A stretch of 64,000 nt of DNA, from positions 186,001 through 250,000 of the forward strand of contig NZ_MNBW01000003.1 in the NCBI RefSeq assembly GCF_001879715.1, in the 5' to 3' direction. The DNA comes from Nioella nitratireducens. Lineage in GTDB: Bacteria > Pseudomonadota > Alphaproteobacteria > Rhodobacterales > Rhodobacteraceae. The stretch's first letter is position 1. The number at the start of each line of letters is the position of its first letter. Under the pieces are notes generated by a model. The model was not told the DNA's origin. It saw only the letters and a list, made by a program, of their open reading frames with translations, and made no database searches. Both the position numbers and the translations under genes were made by a program. Positions 9,303 through 18,719 of this stretch are shown one piece after another.

Positions 9303-10714
9303 CACGGCAACAGATCCTTCAGCCGGATTTCGGCGATCCGCTCGACCTGTCGGCAGGCTTCCGCGAACTCTGTCGCGCTGTCATTGCCGATGCGCCGTTC
9401 AAAGGCCGCGCGGATGCTGGTCTTGTCGTGGTCGCGCACCGCGATGATGAAAGGGAACCCGTGCGTGTCGACATAGTCTGTGTTGAGCCGTGTGAAGGCG
9501 TCGCGCTCGTCATCGGTCAGCATGTCGAGGCCCGCGCCGGTTTGTTCCGCGGTCGATTCCGCCGTCAGGCGTCCGGCCGAGGCAAGCTTGCCCGCCAGGT
9601 CGGGGTGGGCCCGCAGAACTGCGAGGCGCTCGTCATCGCTTGCGGACCGGAACACACGGGCCAACGCGCTGTGAACACCCGCCGCGCAATCATGGGCGGG
9701 TCCAAGCTCCAGATCCCATGCCCGCTCGGCAATCCACGCCGAATGCTCGATAATACCGCCATAGGCCGCGACAAACGCGTCGCGTGTCATCTCTGATGGG
9801 CGCAGGCGCGGCACGGGCGGGTGCATCCGTGCCCAGTGCTCGGCGATGTCGATACGGCGGGCGAACCAGACGTCTGGCTTGCTGGCGGCATAGTCAAGGA
9901 ACCGCTTCAGCGCCATCACGCGGCCCGGTCGCCCGATCAGGCGGCAATGTAGTCCGACCGACATCATCTTGGCCGACCCGGCCTCGCCTTCTTCATAAAG
10001 CGCGTCGAACGTGTCCTTGAGATAGGCGAAGAACTGATCGCCCGAATTGAACCCCTGCGGCGTCGCAAATCGCATGTCGTTGCAGTCGAGCGTATAGGGC
10101 ACGATCAACTGGTCCGTGTCGTTCAACCGCTTCCAGTAGGGCAGGTCGTCGTCATAGGTGTCGGCGACGTAGTCCATGCCCGCCTCGGACGCGAGCGGCA
10201 CGGTGTTGACCGAACAGCGCCCCGTATACCAGCCGCGCGGACGCTCGCCCGTCACCTCGGTATGCAGGCGGATCGCTTCGGCAATTTGCGCGCGCTCCTC
10301 GGCTTCGGGCATGTCCTTGTGTTCAACCCATTTCAGCCCATGGCTGGCGATCTCCCACCCGGCCGATTGCATCGCACGGACCTGTTCGGGGCTGCGGGCG
10401 AGGGCGGTGGCGACGCCGTAGACGGTCAGCGGCAGGCCCATGCCGGTGAACAGGCGATGCAGCCGCCAAAACCCTGCGCGGGCGCCGTATTCGTAGATCG
10501 ATTCCATGTTCCAATGCCGCTGGCCGGGCCATTGCGCGGCTCCGACGATCTCGGACAGGAAGGCCTCGGACGCGGCGTCGCCATGCAAAACACAGTTCTC
10601 GCCGCCCTCTTCGTAGTTGAGAACGATCTGCACCGCGATCTTCGCGCCTCCGGGCCATTTGGGATCGGGGGGAATGGGGCCGTAGCCGCGCATGTCTCTG
10701 GCGTACCGTGTCAC
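9302..10714 (-). CDS. puuE: Bifunctional allantoinase (PuuE) / OHCU decarboxylase (UraD) fusion
   Basis: The protein has 470 residues in two domains. Residues 1-300 match the metal-independent allantoinase PuuE of the NodB/polysaccharide-deacetylase fold (YGARAGFWRLHRLFTGMGLP, GWEIASHGLKWVEH, SVGLHCRLIGRPGR). Residues about 305-470 match OHCU decarboxylase, with H324 in GGIIEHSAWIAERA and HPDLAGK at 370-376. The two steps (OHCU to S-allantoin, then to allantoate) are consecutive, so fusion makes sense. It is divergent from uraH and overlaps allA. Confidence 0.94.
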   Translation of the reverse strand: MTRYARDMRGYGPIPPDPKWPGGAKIAVQIVLNYEEGGENCVLHGDAASEAFLSEIVGAAQWPGQRHWNMESIYEYGARAGFWRLHRLFTGMGLPLTVYGVATALARSPEQVRAMQSAGWEIASHGLKWVEHKDMPEAEERAQIAEAIRLHTEVTGERPRGWYTGRCSVNTVPLASEAGMDYVADTYDDDLPYWKRLNDTDQLIVPYTLDCNDMRFATPQGFNSGDQFFAYLKDTFDALYEEGEAGSAKMMSVGLHCRLIGRPGRVMALKRFLDYAASKPDVWFARRIDIAEHWARMHPPVPRLRPSEMTRDAFVAAYGGIIEHSAWIAERAWDLELGPAHDCAAGVHSALARVFRSASDDERLAVLRAHPDLAGKLASAGRLTAESTAEQTGAGLDMLTDDERDAFTRLNTDYVDTHGFPFIIAVRDHDKTSIRAAFERRIGNDSATEFAEACRQVERIAEIRLKDLLP

Positions 10715-10777
10715 TAAACTTGACCTTTCTGGATTTGCGACACTCTAGGCGAGAAAATCGCGTTTTACTTTCTTAAG

Positions 10778-10809
10778 ATTTTTGAAACTGCTGTAGATTG
10801 GAAGCCAAT
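10778..10809. promoter_or_regulatory. Candidate LysR operator between puuE and uraH
   Basis: The 16-mer ATTTTTGAAACTGCTG at 10778-10793 recurs with one change upstream of the LysR/puuD pair at 12242-12257. It is followed at 10797-10809 by the short palindrome ATTGG-AAG-CCAAT. Sharing of the motif by the two divergent promoters flanking a local LysR gene suggests a regulator site. Confidence 0.55.
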
Positions 10810-10861
10810 GCAGCCTGTTTCACAAGACGGCATAACGGGATGAAACCAAGGAGGGCAGGCG

Positions 10862-11218
10862 ATGGCCGGATACTTGACGACCCATGTGCTCGACACCGCG
10901 CGGGGATGCCCGGCGGCGGGGCTGAGGATCACGCTTTACGCGATCGACGGGAACGGGCGGCTGCCTGTGGCCGAGATGACCACCAATGCAGATGGCCGCA
11001 CCGACAGCCCGATCCTGCCGCAGGACGCGTTCCGCACCGGCACGTATGAGCTGGTGTTTTTCGCGGGCGACTACCTGCGCGCCACCGGACAGGACGGTGC
11101 GGCACCGCTCTTCCTGGACGAGGTTCCGATCCGGTTCGGCATGTCGGATGCCGAGGCCCATTATCACGTGCCGCTGCTGCTCTCGCCCTATGGGTATTCG
11201 ACCTACCGCGGAAGCTGA
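10862..11218 (+). CDS. uraH: 5-Hydroxyisourate hydrolase (transthyretin-like)
   Basis: The protein has 118 residues. It begins [20 protein letters not shown], with the catalytic His of THVLD, and has the family's PHHYHVPLL-like stretch ([19 protein letters not shown]). It ends in the diagnostic tetrapeptide YRGS. It hydrolyses 5-hydroxyisourate, the product of urate oxidase (PuuD, encoded at 12344), to OHCU, which the UraD half of the upstream fusion decarboxylates. It is transcribed away from that gene. Confidence 0.96.
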   Translation: MAGYLTTHVLDTARGCPAAGLRITLYAIDGNGRLPVAEMTTNADGRTDSPILPQDAFRTGTYELVFFAGDYLRATGQDGAAPLFLDEVPIRFGMSDAEAHYHVPLLLSPYGYSTYRGS

Positions 11219-11323
11219 GGCGGCGGTGATGGGCGCGCGGTGAGCTGCCCGCCGTCCCGCCGGGGGCTGGCCCCGTCCCTCAAGAGTGGTTTTGCCAAGA
11301 AGAAGCGGTGATGGCGGGGACGC

Positions 11324-12226
11324 TCAGGGCAGTTCCTTGCGGATATGTTCGGCCATATAGTCGATGAGGAGCCGCGCCTTGGGGTCTTGGCGTCGTCGGT
11401 GCATGTAAAGGCAGGCCAGTTGGATCGGAACCGGCGGTTCGGTGTCCAGAACTTGGACCAGCGCGCCCGAGGCGAGGTGATCGGCCACTTCGAAGACCGG
11501 CTTCAGGATGATCCCCTGACCTGAAAGCGCCCATCCGGTCAACACATCGCCATCGTCGGATTCGAAGGGCCCCTTCACCGCAAAGCGCCGCACCCCGTCT
11601 GCGGTTTGCAGCGGCCACTGGAATTCCGGCGCGCCGGGATAGCGCAGGTTCAGGCAGTCATGCTTGCCGCCGGTCAGGTCTGCGCCGGTGCGCGGCATGC
11701 CCTTGCGCGCGATGTAATCCGGCGCCGCGCACAGAACGCGCGGGCAATCGGCGATCTTTCGGATGCGCATGGTGCTGTCTTCCGGCACGCCAAGGAAAAA
11801 GGCCACGTCCAGCCCTTCCTTGGCCATGTCCAGCCGTCGGTCCGACAGGCGCAGGCGGATGTCGATCAGCGGATACTGCGCCTTGAACCCCGGCACAGCG
11901 GGCGCCACCAGCCGCCGCCCGATGCCAAGCGGGGCGGCGACGTAGAGCGTGCCGCGCGGGGTGAGGGTGACCTTGTTGATCTCGGCCTCGGCCTCATCCA
12001 CCGCTTCAAGGATCTTGCAGGCCCCGCGATAGAAGATCAGCCCCTGTTCGGTCGGGTTCAACTGCCGCGTGGTGCGCAGGAAGAGGCGCACGTTCAGGTG
12101 CTCCTCCAACTGCGAAATGCGCGACGACGCGACTGCGGCCGAAATCCGCTGGTCGCGCGCGGCAGCCGACATTGAGCCGAGTTCGAAAACGCGCACAAAC
12201 GTTCGGATGTTATCCAGGTAGGCCAT
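11324..12226 (-). CDS. LysR-family transcriptional regulator, probable purine-catabolism regulator
   Basis: The protein has 300 residues from the ATG at 12226 (MAYLDNIRTFVRVFELGSMS). A longer frame exists, but its extra 33 residues do not look like a LysR N terminus and would cover the promoter. The winged HTH spans 1-60 (SAAARDQRISAAVASSRISQLEEHLNVRLFLRTTRQLNPTEQG), followed by an effector domain. It lies between uraH and puuD. The shared motif in both divergent gaps suggests that it controls the urate genes, perhaps with a pathway intermediate as effector. Confidence 0.9.
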   Translation of the reverse strand: MAYLDNIRTFVRVFELGSMSAAARDQRISAAVASSRISQLEEHLNVRLFLRTTRQLNPTEQGLIFYRGACKILEAVDEAEAEINKVTLTPRGTLYVAAPLGIGRRLVAPAVPGFKAQYPLIDIRLRLSDRRLDMAKEGLDVAFFLGVPEDSTMRIRKIADCPRVLCAAPDYIARKGMPRTGADLTGGKHDCLNLRYPGAPEFQWPLQTADGVRRFAVKGPFESDDGDVLTGWALSGQGIILKPVFEVADHLASGALVQVLDTEPPVPIQLACLYMHRRRQDPKARLLIDYMAEHIRKELP

Positions 12227-12241
12227 GCCAATTCTTAGCCA

Positions 12242-12257
12242 ATTTTTGAAACAGCTG
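12242..12257. promoter_or_regulatory. Candidate LysR operator between the regulator gene and puuD
   Basis: ATTTTTGAAACAGCTG matches the 16-mer at 10778-10793 at 15 of 16 positions. It lies 16 bp upstream of the LysR ATG and about 90 bp upstream of puuD, consistent with autoregulation plus activation. Confidence 0.55.
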
Positions 12258-12343
12258 GGTAATTTCTTGCAATACTGGGTAACGGCGCGCTGCGATAGGG
12301 GTAAGATCGAGCAGACATCATTCAAGAGACGAGGGACCGAGGG

Positions 12344-13597
12344 ATGCAGGACTTCCTGATCATGTGGGATTGGCTGGAGACCGCCGTGCGCTGGCTACAC
12401 GTCGTCACGGCAATCGCATGGATCGGGTCGAGCTTTTATTTCATCGCGCTCGATCTCGGTTTGAACCGCAACATCCCCGGCCCGGCGGATGGCGAGGAAT
12501 GGCAGGTCCATGGCGGCGGGTTCTACTATATTCAGAAATACCTGGTCGCGCCGGAGCGGATGCCCGATCACCTGACATGGTTCAAATGGGAAAGCTATTC
12601 CACTTGGCTCTCGGGGGCGGCCTTGCTGATGCTGGTCTACTGGGCCGGGGCGGAACTGTTCCTGATCGACCCGGCCAAGGCGGATCTGGCGGTGTGGCAG
12701 GGCATCCTGATATCCGCCGCGTCGTTGACCGTGGGCTGGCTGATCTATGATTTCCTGTGCAAATCGGGTTTGGGCGAGAAACCGACGCTGCTGATGCTGC
12801 TGTTGTTCGTGCTGCTGGTGGCCATGGGGTGGGGCTATAACCAGATCTTCACGGGCCGTGCAATGATGCTGCATCTGGGGGCGTTCACCGCCACGATCAT
12901 GACGGCCAACGTGTTCTTCATCATCATGCCGAACCAGCGCATCGTGGTGGCCGATCTCAAGGCGGGCCGCAAGCCCGACCCGAAATACGGCAAGATCGCC
13001 AAGCTGCGCTCGACCCACAACAACTACCTGACCTTGCCAGTCGTGTTCCTGATGTTGTCCAACCACTACCCGCTGGCCTTCGCCACGGACTACAACTGGA
13101 TCATCGCGGCGCTAGTCTTCCTGATGGGCGTGACGATCCGGCATTTCTTCAACTCGATGCATGCGCGCAAGGGGATGCCGTGGTGGACATGGGCGGTTAC
13201 GGTGATCTTGTTCATCTGCATCGCGTGGCTGTCGACCGCCGGCAGCGAGCACGACACCTACGAGGAGTCCGAGGCCCGCGCGTTGACGCAGCGAGAAGAA
13301 ATGCTGATGGCCGCCGACGGGTTTCAGGACGTGAGCTGGACCATTCCGGGCCGCTGCGCCATGTGCCATGCGCGAGAGCCGTCTTGGCCCGGCATCCGGC
13401 AGGCTCCGCGGGGCATCTTGCTGGAAACGCCCGCCGATATCGCCCGTGCCGCGCGCGAAATCTACTTGCAGGCGGGGGTGACGCAGGCGATGCCACCGGC
13501 CAATGTGTCCTACATGGACGTGGAGGAACGGGCACTGATCCGCCGCTGGTATCGCAATGCGGCCGAGGGCACGACGCTTGGAATTGCGATGAACTGA
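12344..13597 (+). CDS. puuD: Membrane urate oxidase PuuD with C-terminal cytochrome c domain
   Basis: The protein has 417 residues. About eight membrane helices fill residues 10-310 (WLHVVTAIAWIGSSFYFIALDLGL is the PuuD/DUF989 signature). A periplasmic cytochrome c segment follows, with the haem motif C338-A-M-C341-H342 and a later Met in QAMPP. PuuD oxidises urate to 5-hydroxyisourate and passes electrons to the respiratory chain through the cytochrome domain, unlike the soluble O2-dependent uricase. It is divergent from the LysR regulator. Confidence 0.95.
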   Translation: MQDFLIMWDWLETAVRWLHVVTAIAWIGSSFYFIALDLGLNRNIPGPADGEEWQVHGGGFYYIQKYLVAPERMPDHLTWFKWESYSTWLSGAALLMLVYWAGAELFLIDPAKADLAVWQGILISAASLTVGWLIYDFLCKSGLGEKPTLLMLLLFVLLVAMGWGYNQIFTGRAMMLHLGAFTATIMTANVFFIIMPNQRIVVADLKAGRKPDPKYGKIAKLRSTHNNYLTLPVVFLMLSNHYPLAFATDYNWIIAALVFLMGVTIRHFFNSMHARKGMPWWTWAVTVILFICIAWLSTAGSEHDTYEESEARALTQREEMLMAADGFQDVSWTIPGRCAMCHAREPSWPGIRQAPRGILLETPADIARAAREIYLQAGVTQAMPPANVSYMDVEERALIRRWYRNAAEGTTLGIAMN

Positions 13598-13643
13598 GGC
13601 CGCGTTAAGAGTCCTGAAAGGGGACGCCGCCTAGAGTGGGGAC

Positions 13644-14156
13644 ATGAGTGACCTTGCCGCGCCGCCACGTCCGCTTTCCCCTGTCCAGATCGAATTGATC
13701 GGGCAGAGTTTCGCGCTTGTCTTTTGCAAGAAGGCCGAATTTGCCAAGCGGGTCTATGACCGCTTTTTTGTGTTGGAGCCAGAGGCGCGCGCCTTGTTCC
13801 AGTCGAACCTGACGCGACAGCGCGCCAAGATCACACAGGCCCTGTCCCTGACCGTGCGGGCCATGTCCTCGCAAGCGGAGTTGGAGCTTCTGGCAGAACG
13901 GCTGGCGCGGTCGCATCTGCGCTATCGGATCGGGGCGCGGGAAATGGGCCATATGGCCAAGGCCATTCTGGCCGCGTTCGACGATTGCCTTGGCGCGGCG
14001 TTCACCCCGGACATGCGGGGCAGTTGGCAGGCTGCTTTCGATCGCTTTTTGCCAATGTTCCTGTCGGCACAAGCCAAACTGGAAGGCGGCGGACTGACCG
14101 CTCAGGCCGCTGCTGACGAAGCCGCCGCGCGCAGGGCGCGGATATTGTCGCCGTAG
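13644..14156 (+). CDS. Single-domain globin
   Basis: The 170-residue protein has the globin helical pattern: [36 protein letters not shown] (A-C helices), then [26 protein letters not shown]. The His in SHLRYRI is at the proximal (F8) position. No reductase domain is attached. Its function (O2/NO binding or sensing) cannot be fixed. The 3' end overlaps the convergent rpe gene by 55 bp. Confidence 0.8.
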   Translation: MSDLAAPPRPLSPVQIELIGQSFALVFCKKAEFAKRVYDRFFVLEPEARALFQSNLTRQRAKITQALSLTVRAMSSQAELELLAERLARSHLRYRIGAREMGHMAKAILAAFDDCLGAAFTPDMRGSWQAAFDRFLPMFLSAQAKLEGGGLTAQAAADEAAARRARILSP

Positions 14157-14794
14157 ACCTGCGGGTGTGCAACCGAGCCGCCCTTGAAGACGGCGGATCC
14201 CGCCACCAGAACATCGGCCCCCGCCGCCGCAACCAGCGGCGCGGTTTGCGTGGTCACGCCGCCGTCGATCTGGATATGGATCGGACGGTCACCGATTTTC
14301 CGACGCAGCTGTCGGGTTTTTTCGACACCGCTGTCGATAAATTTCTGTCCGCCGAAGCCGGGGTTCACCGTCATGATCAGCACCATGTCCACAAGGTCCA
14401 GCACATGCTCGATGCTGTCCAGCGGCGTGCCGGGGTTCAGGCTGACGCCCGCCATCTTGCCGGTGGCCTTGATGGCCTGAAGGGTGCGGTGGATATGTGG
14501 GCCGGCCTCGACATGGGCGGTGATCATGTCGGCGCCCGCTTCGGCGTAGGCGTCGATATAGGGATCTACCGGGGCGATCATCAGGTGCACGTCCATGAAG
14601 GTTTTGACATGCGGACGGAACGCTTTGACGGCGGGCGGGCCGAAGGTGAGGTTCGGCACGAAATGCCCATCCATCACATCGACATGCACCCAGTCTGCGC
14701 CCTGATCCTCGATCGCGCGGATCTCTACTCCGAAATTGGCGAAATCGGCGGACAGGATCGACGGGGCGATCTTGATGGAACGGTCGAAGGACAT
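14102..14794 (-). CDS. rpe: Ribulose-phosphate 3-epimerase
   Basis: The 230-residue TIM barrel has the family signatures [45 protein letters not shown] and IQIDGGV. It interconverts ribulose-5-phosphate and xylulose-5-phosphate in the pentose phosphate/Calvin pathways. It follows the aldehyde dehydrogenase gene on the same strand by 67 bp. Its 3' end overlaps the convergent globin gene. Confidence 0.97.
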   Translation of the reverse strand: MSFDRSIKIAPSILSADFANFGVEIRAIEDQGADWVHVDVMDGHFVPNLTFGPPAVKAFRPHVKTFMDVHLMIAPVDPYIDAYAEAGADMITAHVEAGPHIHRTLQAIKATGKMAGVSLNPGTPLDSIEHVLDLVDMVLIMTVNPGFGGQKFIDSGVEKTRQLRRKIGDRPIHIQIDGGVTTQTAPLVAAAGADVLVAGSAVFKGGSVAHPQVYGDNIRALRAAASSAAA

Positions 14795-14861
14795 GGCAGC
14801 TTCCTCTGCAAAAGACGTAGGGCGGGGTTACCCCCGCCCTTGCGGCAGTTCAAGCGGGCAT

Positions 14862-16328
14862 TCACCCGTGATGGGCCGCGACGGTCTTGAGCACCGAGAA
14901 GCCGTAGAGCGCCTCGAACCCCTTTTCGCGCCCGTGGCCCGAGTGGCCGACACCGCCGAAGGGCAGTTCCACCCCGCCGCCCGCGCCGTAATTGTTGATA
15001 AAAACCTGTCCCGCCCGCAGTTTTCTGGCCATCCGCATCTGCCGGGCCCCATCGCGCGACCAGACCGAGGCGACCAGCCCGAAATTGGTGCTGTTGGCAA
15101 TCTCGACCGCGTGGTCTTCATCGCGGAACGGGATAATGACCTGAACGGGGCCAAAAATCTCATCCTGTGCCAACGGATGATCCGGTCTGATGCCGGAAAT
15201 CAGCGTGGGCGCCACATAGTGCCCGCCTGCCGGGGCGTCTTCCATGATCTCGCCGCGGCTCAGAATGTGGTTGTTGTCGGTCTGGGTCAGGAAACCCAGC
15301 ACGATCTCTTTCTGCCGCGCGGAAATCAGCGGGCCGACGTTCAGATCGTCCATTGCCGGGCCGACGCGCAACGCGTCATAGGCCGCTGCCATGTGAATGC
15401 AGAGTTCATCATACAGGCTCTCATGGACCAGAATGCGGGACGAGGCGGAGCAGGTCTGACCGGCGTTCTGGATGCCCGCATTCACAAGGAAGGGCAGGGC
15501 CTTTTCCAGATCGGCATCTTCGAACACCACCTGCGGGGACTTGCCGCCCAGTTCCAGTGTCACCGGCACAATGTTGTCCGCCGCAGCTTTCTGCACCTCG
15601 CGGCCCACGCAGACCGAGCCGGTAAAGGAGATATGGTTGACACCGGGATGCGCCGTCAGGGCTGCGCCGGCCTCTTCCCCCAGACCCGGCACCACGTTCA
15701 AGGCACCGTCGGGCAGGCCCGCCTGCCGGGCCAGATCGGCAAAGGCAAGCGCCGACAGGCAAGCCTCTTCCGCCGGTTTCAGAACACAGGCATTGCCCAT
15801 GGCCAGCGCCGCGCCGACCGAGCGTCCGATGATCTGCATCGGGTAGTTCCACGGCACGATATGGCCGGTCACGCCATGCGGTTCGCGCAGGGTGTAGACG
15901 GTGTAGCCATCGAGATAGGGGATGGTTTCGCCCATCACCTTGTCGGCTGCGCCGCCGTAGAATTCCATGTAGCGGGCCAGCGCGATGGCATCGTTTCTGG
16001 CCTGCGTCAGCGGTTTGCCCACGTCAGTCGCCTCGATCTCGGCAAGCTCATCGACCTTTTTCGAGATCAGCCACGAAAGCCGCATCAAGACGCGGCCCCG
16101 TTCGGCAGCGGTCATCGCGCCCCATTCGCCTTCCAACGCCTCTTGTGCGGCGGTGACGGCGTTGTCGATATCCGCCGCGGTGCCGCGGGCGATCCGGCCG
16201 ATGTCCTCGCCGGTCGAAGGGTTTTCCAGCGGCAGGGTCTCTCCGCTTGCGGGCAGGAACCAGCGTCCGCCGATGAATACCTCGGCCGTGTCGAACCAGA
16301 GCTGCATGGGGTCAGTCCTTTCTTGCAT
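14862..16328 (-). CDS. NAD(P)-dependent aldehyde dehydrogenase
   Basis: The protein has 488 residues from the ATG at 16328, which overlaps the ABC ATPase stop by 17 bp; an ATG at 16307 is an alternative. The catalytic base E259 lies in LELGGKSPQ and the nucleophile C293 in NAGQTCSASSR. The Rossmann motif FTGSVCVG is present. The family includes betaine- and aminoaldehyde dehydrogenases, but the substrate cannot be read from the sequence. The overlap with the transporter genes suggests that it oxidises a catabolite of the imported compound. Confidence 0.93.
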   Translation of the reverse strand: MQERTDPMQLWFDTAEVFIGGRWFLPASGETLPLENPSTGEDIGRIARGTAADIDNAVTAAQEALEGEWGAMTAAERGRVLMRLSWLISKKVDELAEIEATDVGKPLTQARNDAIALARYMEFYGGAADKVMGETIPYLDGYTVYTLREPHGVTGHIVPWNYPMQIIGRSVGAALAMGNACVLKPAEEACLSALAFADLARQAGLPDGALNVVPGLGEEAGAALTAHPGVNHISFTGSVCVGREVQKAAADNIVPVTLELGGKSPQVVFEDADLEKALPFLVNAGIQNAGQTCSASSRILVHESLYDELCIHMAAAYDALRVGPAMDDLNVGPLISARQKEIVLGFLTQTDNNHILSRGEIMEDAPAGGHYVAPTLISGIRPDHPLAQDEIFGPVQVIIPFRDEDHAVEIANSTNFGLVASVWSRDGARQMRMARKLRAGQVFINNYGAGGGVELPFGGVGHSGHGREKGFEALYGFSVLKTVAAHHG

Positions 16329-17898
16329 AATCGGGCAGGCGCGGCGCTGCCGCCAGCAAGGCCCGAGTGTAGGGATGGTCCGGCGCTTCGAAAACGCGGC
16401 GTGTTGGCCCTTCCTCGACGATCTTGCCCGCCTGCATCACCAGCACCCGGTCGGTGATGGCGCGCACCACGGTCAGGTCGTGGGAAATGAACAGGTAGGA
16501 CAGGCCCATCCGGGCCTGAAGATCGGCCAGAAGATCAAGGATCTGGGCGCGGACGCGGACATCGAGGGCCGACACCGCCTCGTCCAGAACCAGAATTTTT
16601 GGATGCGTGATCAGCGCGCGCGCAATGGCGATGCGCTGCCGCTGGCCGCCCGAGAATTCGTGCGGGTATTTGTCCATATCCGACGATTGCAGCCCGACCG
16701 CCTCCAACGCCTGCGCCACCTGTGTGCGGCGCTCATCCCGTTGCGGCGCTTCGGGCAGCAGGTGATAGGGCTCGGCCACCAGATGCTCGACCGTCCAGCG
16801 CGGGTTGAAGCTGCCGTACGGATCTTGGAACACCACCTGAATGCCAGCGCGGTTTTCGCGCGGCATGTGGGGCGAGACGGCGTAGCCAAGGGCGCGGATG
16901 TCGCCGCCCTGAATCGGATCGAGACCGAGGATCGCGCGGGTCAGCGTGGACTTGCCACAGCCGGATTCGCCGACAAGGCCAAGGCTTTCGCCCGTCTGCA
17001 AGCCAAGGCTGACGCCATCGACGGCCCGAACGGGAGCGCCCCGGCGAAACAGGCCGATGCGCGGGCCGGGATAGTGGCGCGTGGTGTTCGTCACCCGCAG
17101 CAGGGCCTCGCCGCCCGTGTCCATGTCAGGCGTGGATCGCCGGGGCTGGTGATCGGACGCTTCAAACAGCGCGCGGGTATAGGGGTGTGTTTGCTGGCTC
17201 AGCACGTCGTGGGTCGTGCCCTGTTCGACGATCCCGCCCGCCTTCATCACCGCCACATGGTCGGCCATGTCCGCCACCACGGCGAGGTCATGGGTGATCA
17301 GCAAAAGCGCCATGTCTTCTTCCTCGACCAGACCGCGAAGCAGGTCGAGGATCTGCGCCTGCGTTGTGACGTCGAGCGCGGTCGTCGGCTCATCCGCAAT
17401 CAGCAGCCGGGGGCGCAGGGCAATGGCGGTGGCGATGCACACGCGCTGACGCTGGCCACCAGACAATTCGTGCGGATACCGGTCGAGGGCGATCTGCGGC
17501 AGGCCAACGCGGTCGAGCTTTTGACGCGCCATCTTCAATGCGTCCCGGCGGGGTGCGGCCCCGTGAATACACAGGGTTTCCGCAACCTGATCGCCGATGC
17601 GGCGCACCGGGTTCAGGGCGGTCATCGGTTCCTGAAAGATCATGCCCAGTTCATTGCCGCGCAGGGCGCACATCTCGGCCTCGGGGCGGTCGAGCAGGTT
17701 GATGCCGTCAAGACTGGCCGTCCCGCTGGTCTGAAACCCCTCGGGCAACAGTTGCATCAGGGCCAGCGCGGTCATCGACTTGCCAGAGCCGCTTTCTCCG
17801 ACAAGCCCGAAGGTGCGGCCCGGCTGCATGGCAAAGCTGACATCCCGCAGGATGGGCGTGCCGTGGATCGACAGCGACAGGTGGTCAACGCTGATCAT
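16312..17898 (-). CDS. Peptide/opine-type ABC transporter, two fused ATPase domains (DppD-DppF type)
   Basis: The 528-residue protein holds two complete ABC cassettes. The first has Walker A GESGSGKS, signature LSGGQRQR and Walker [13 protein letters not shown]. The second has [16 protein letters not shown] and [12 protein letters not shown]. Such fused ATPases serve single dipeptide/oligopeptide/nickel-type importers. It overlaps the upstream permease gene by 4 bp and precedes the aldehyde dehydrogenase. Confidence 0.95.
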   Translation of the reverse strand: MISVDHLSLSIHGTPILRDVSFAMQPGRTFGLVGESGSGKSMTALALMQLLPEGFQTSGTASLDGINLLDRPEAEMCALRGNELGMIFQEPMTALNPVRRIGDQVAETLCIHGAAPRRDALKMARQKLDRVGLPQIALDRYPHELSGGQRQRVCIATAIALRPRLLIADEPTTALDVTTQAQILDLLRGLVEEEDMALLLITHDLAVVADMADHVAVMKAGGIVEQGTTHDVLSQQTHPYTRALFEASDHQPRRSTPDMDTGGEALLRVTNTTRHYPGPRIGLFRRGAPVRAVDGVSLGLQTGESLGLVGESGCGKSTLTRAILGLDPIQGGDIRALGYAVSPHMPRENRAGIQVVFQDPYGSFNPRWTVEHLVAEPYHLLPEAPQRDERRTQVAQALEAVGLQSSDMDKYPHEFSGGQRQRIAIARALITHPKILVLDEAVSALDVRVRAQILDLLADLQARMGLSYLFISHDLTVVRAITDRVLVMQAGKIVEEGPTRRVFEAPDHPYTRALLAAAPRLPDYARKD

Positions 17899-18719
17899 TG
17901 GCGCTGCCTCCTCAACCGGGGGTCCAGCAGGTCGCGCAGCCCGTCACCCATCAGGTTCAGCCCCAACACCATCAGCACGATGGCCAGCCCCGGCAGAACG
18001 GCCAGCATCGGGTGGGTGTAGATCATGGTCTGGGCATCGGCCAGCATCCGGCCCCAACTGGGGGTGGGCGGCTGAACCGACAGGCCGACATAGGACAGCG
18101 CCGCCTCGGCAAGAATGCCAAGCGAGAACTGGATCGTGGCCTGCACGATCAGCAGGTTGGCAATGTTGGGCAGGATATGTTCCGCGCTGATCCGGACCTT
18201 GCCCTTGCCCGCGACACGGGCTGCCAGGATGTAGTCCAGCGTCCACAGGCTGAGCGCGCCGCCGCGCGAGACGCGGGCAAAGACGGGTATGTTGAAGATG
18301 CCGATGGCGATGATCGCGTTGAAGGCGGAGGGGCCGAACACGGCGGTGATCAGGATGGCGATGACAAGGCTGGGGAAGGCAAAGATCAGGTCGTTGCCGC
18401 GCATGATCACCTCGTCCAGCAGGCTGCCGCGCGTGGCCGCCGCCGCAAGGCCAAGCGGCACGCCGAGGGCAACGCCGATGCCCACGGCGACCAGCGCCAC
18501 CGCCAGCGACACCCGCGCGCCGACCATGAGCATCGACAACAGGTCACGCCCGAACTGATCCGTGCCCAGCCAGAACTGCCCGCTTGCGGGTTGCAGCCGG
18601 TCGGCGATGACCAGCTGTTCCACGTCATGCGGGGTCCAGGCAAAGCTGAGCAGTGCCATGGCAAGGAAGATGGCGGACAGGACAGCGCCGATCGTCAGGG
18701 GGACGGGCAGGCGGATCAT
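17895..18719 (-). CDS. ABC transporter permease, DppC type
   Basis: The protein has 274 residues from the ATG at 18719 (MIRLPVPLTIGAVLSAIF). It has about six membrane segments and the EAA-like coupling loop ARVAGKGKVRISAEHILPNI. The N-terminal FWLGTDQFGRDLLSMLMVGARVSL block is typical of DppC/OppC. It overlaps both neighbours by 4 bp (ATGA) and is therefore in one operon with them. Confidence 0.95.
   Translation of the reverse strand: MIRLPVPLTIGAVLSAIFLAMALLSFAWTPHDVEQLVIADRLQPASGQFWLGTDQFGRDLLSMLMVGARVSLAVALVAVGIGVALGVPLGLAAAATRGSLLDEVIMRGNDLIFAFPSLVIAILITAVFGPSAFNAIIAIGIFNIPVFARVSRGGALSLWTLDYILAARVAGKGKVRISAEHILPNIANLLIVQATIQFSLGILAEAALSYVGLSVQPPTPSWGRMLADAQTMIYTHPMLAVLPGLAIVLMVLGLNLMGDGLRDLLDPRLRRQRQ

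Noticed and set aside
14736-18021. Long plus-strand frames across the aldehyde dehydrogenase and ATPase genes
   Set aside because: Both are antisense shadows. The minus-strand genes have intact motifs and operon overlaps.
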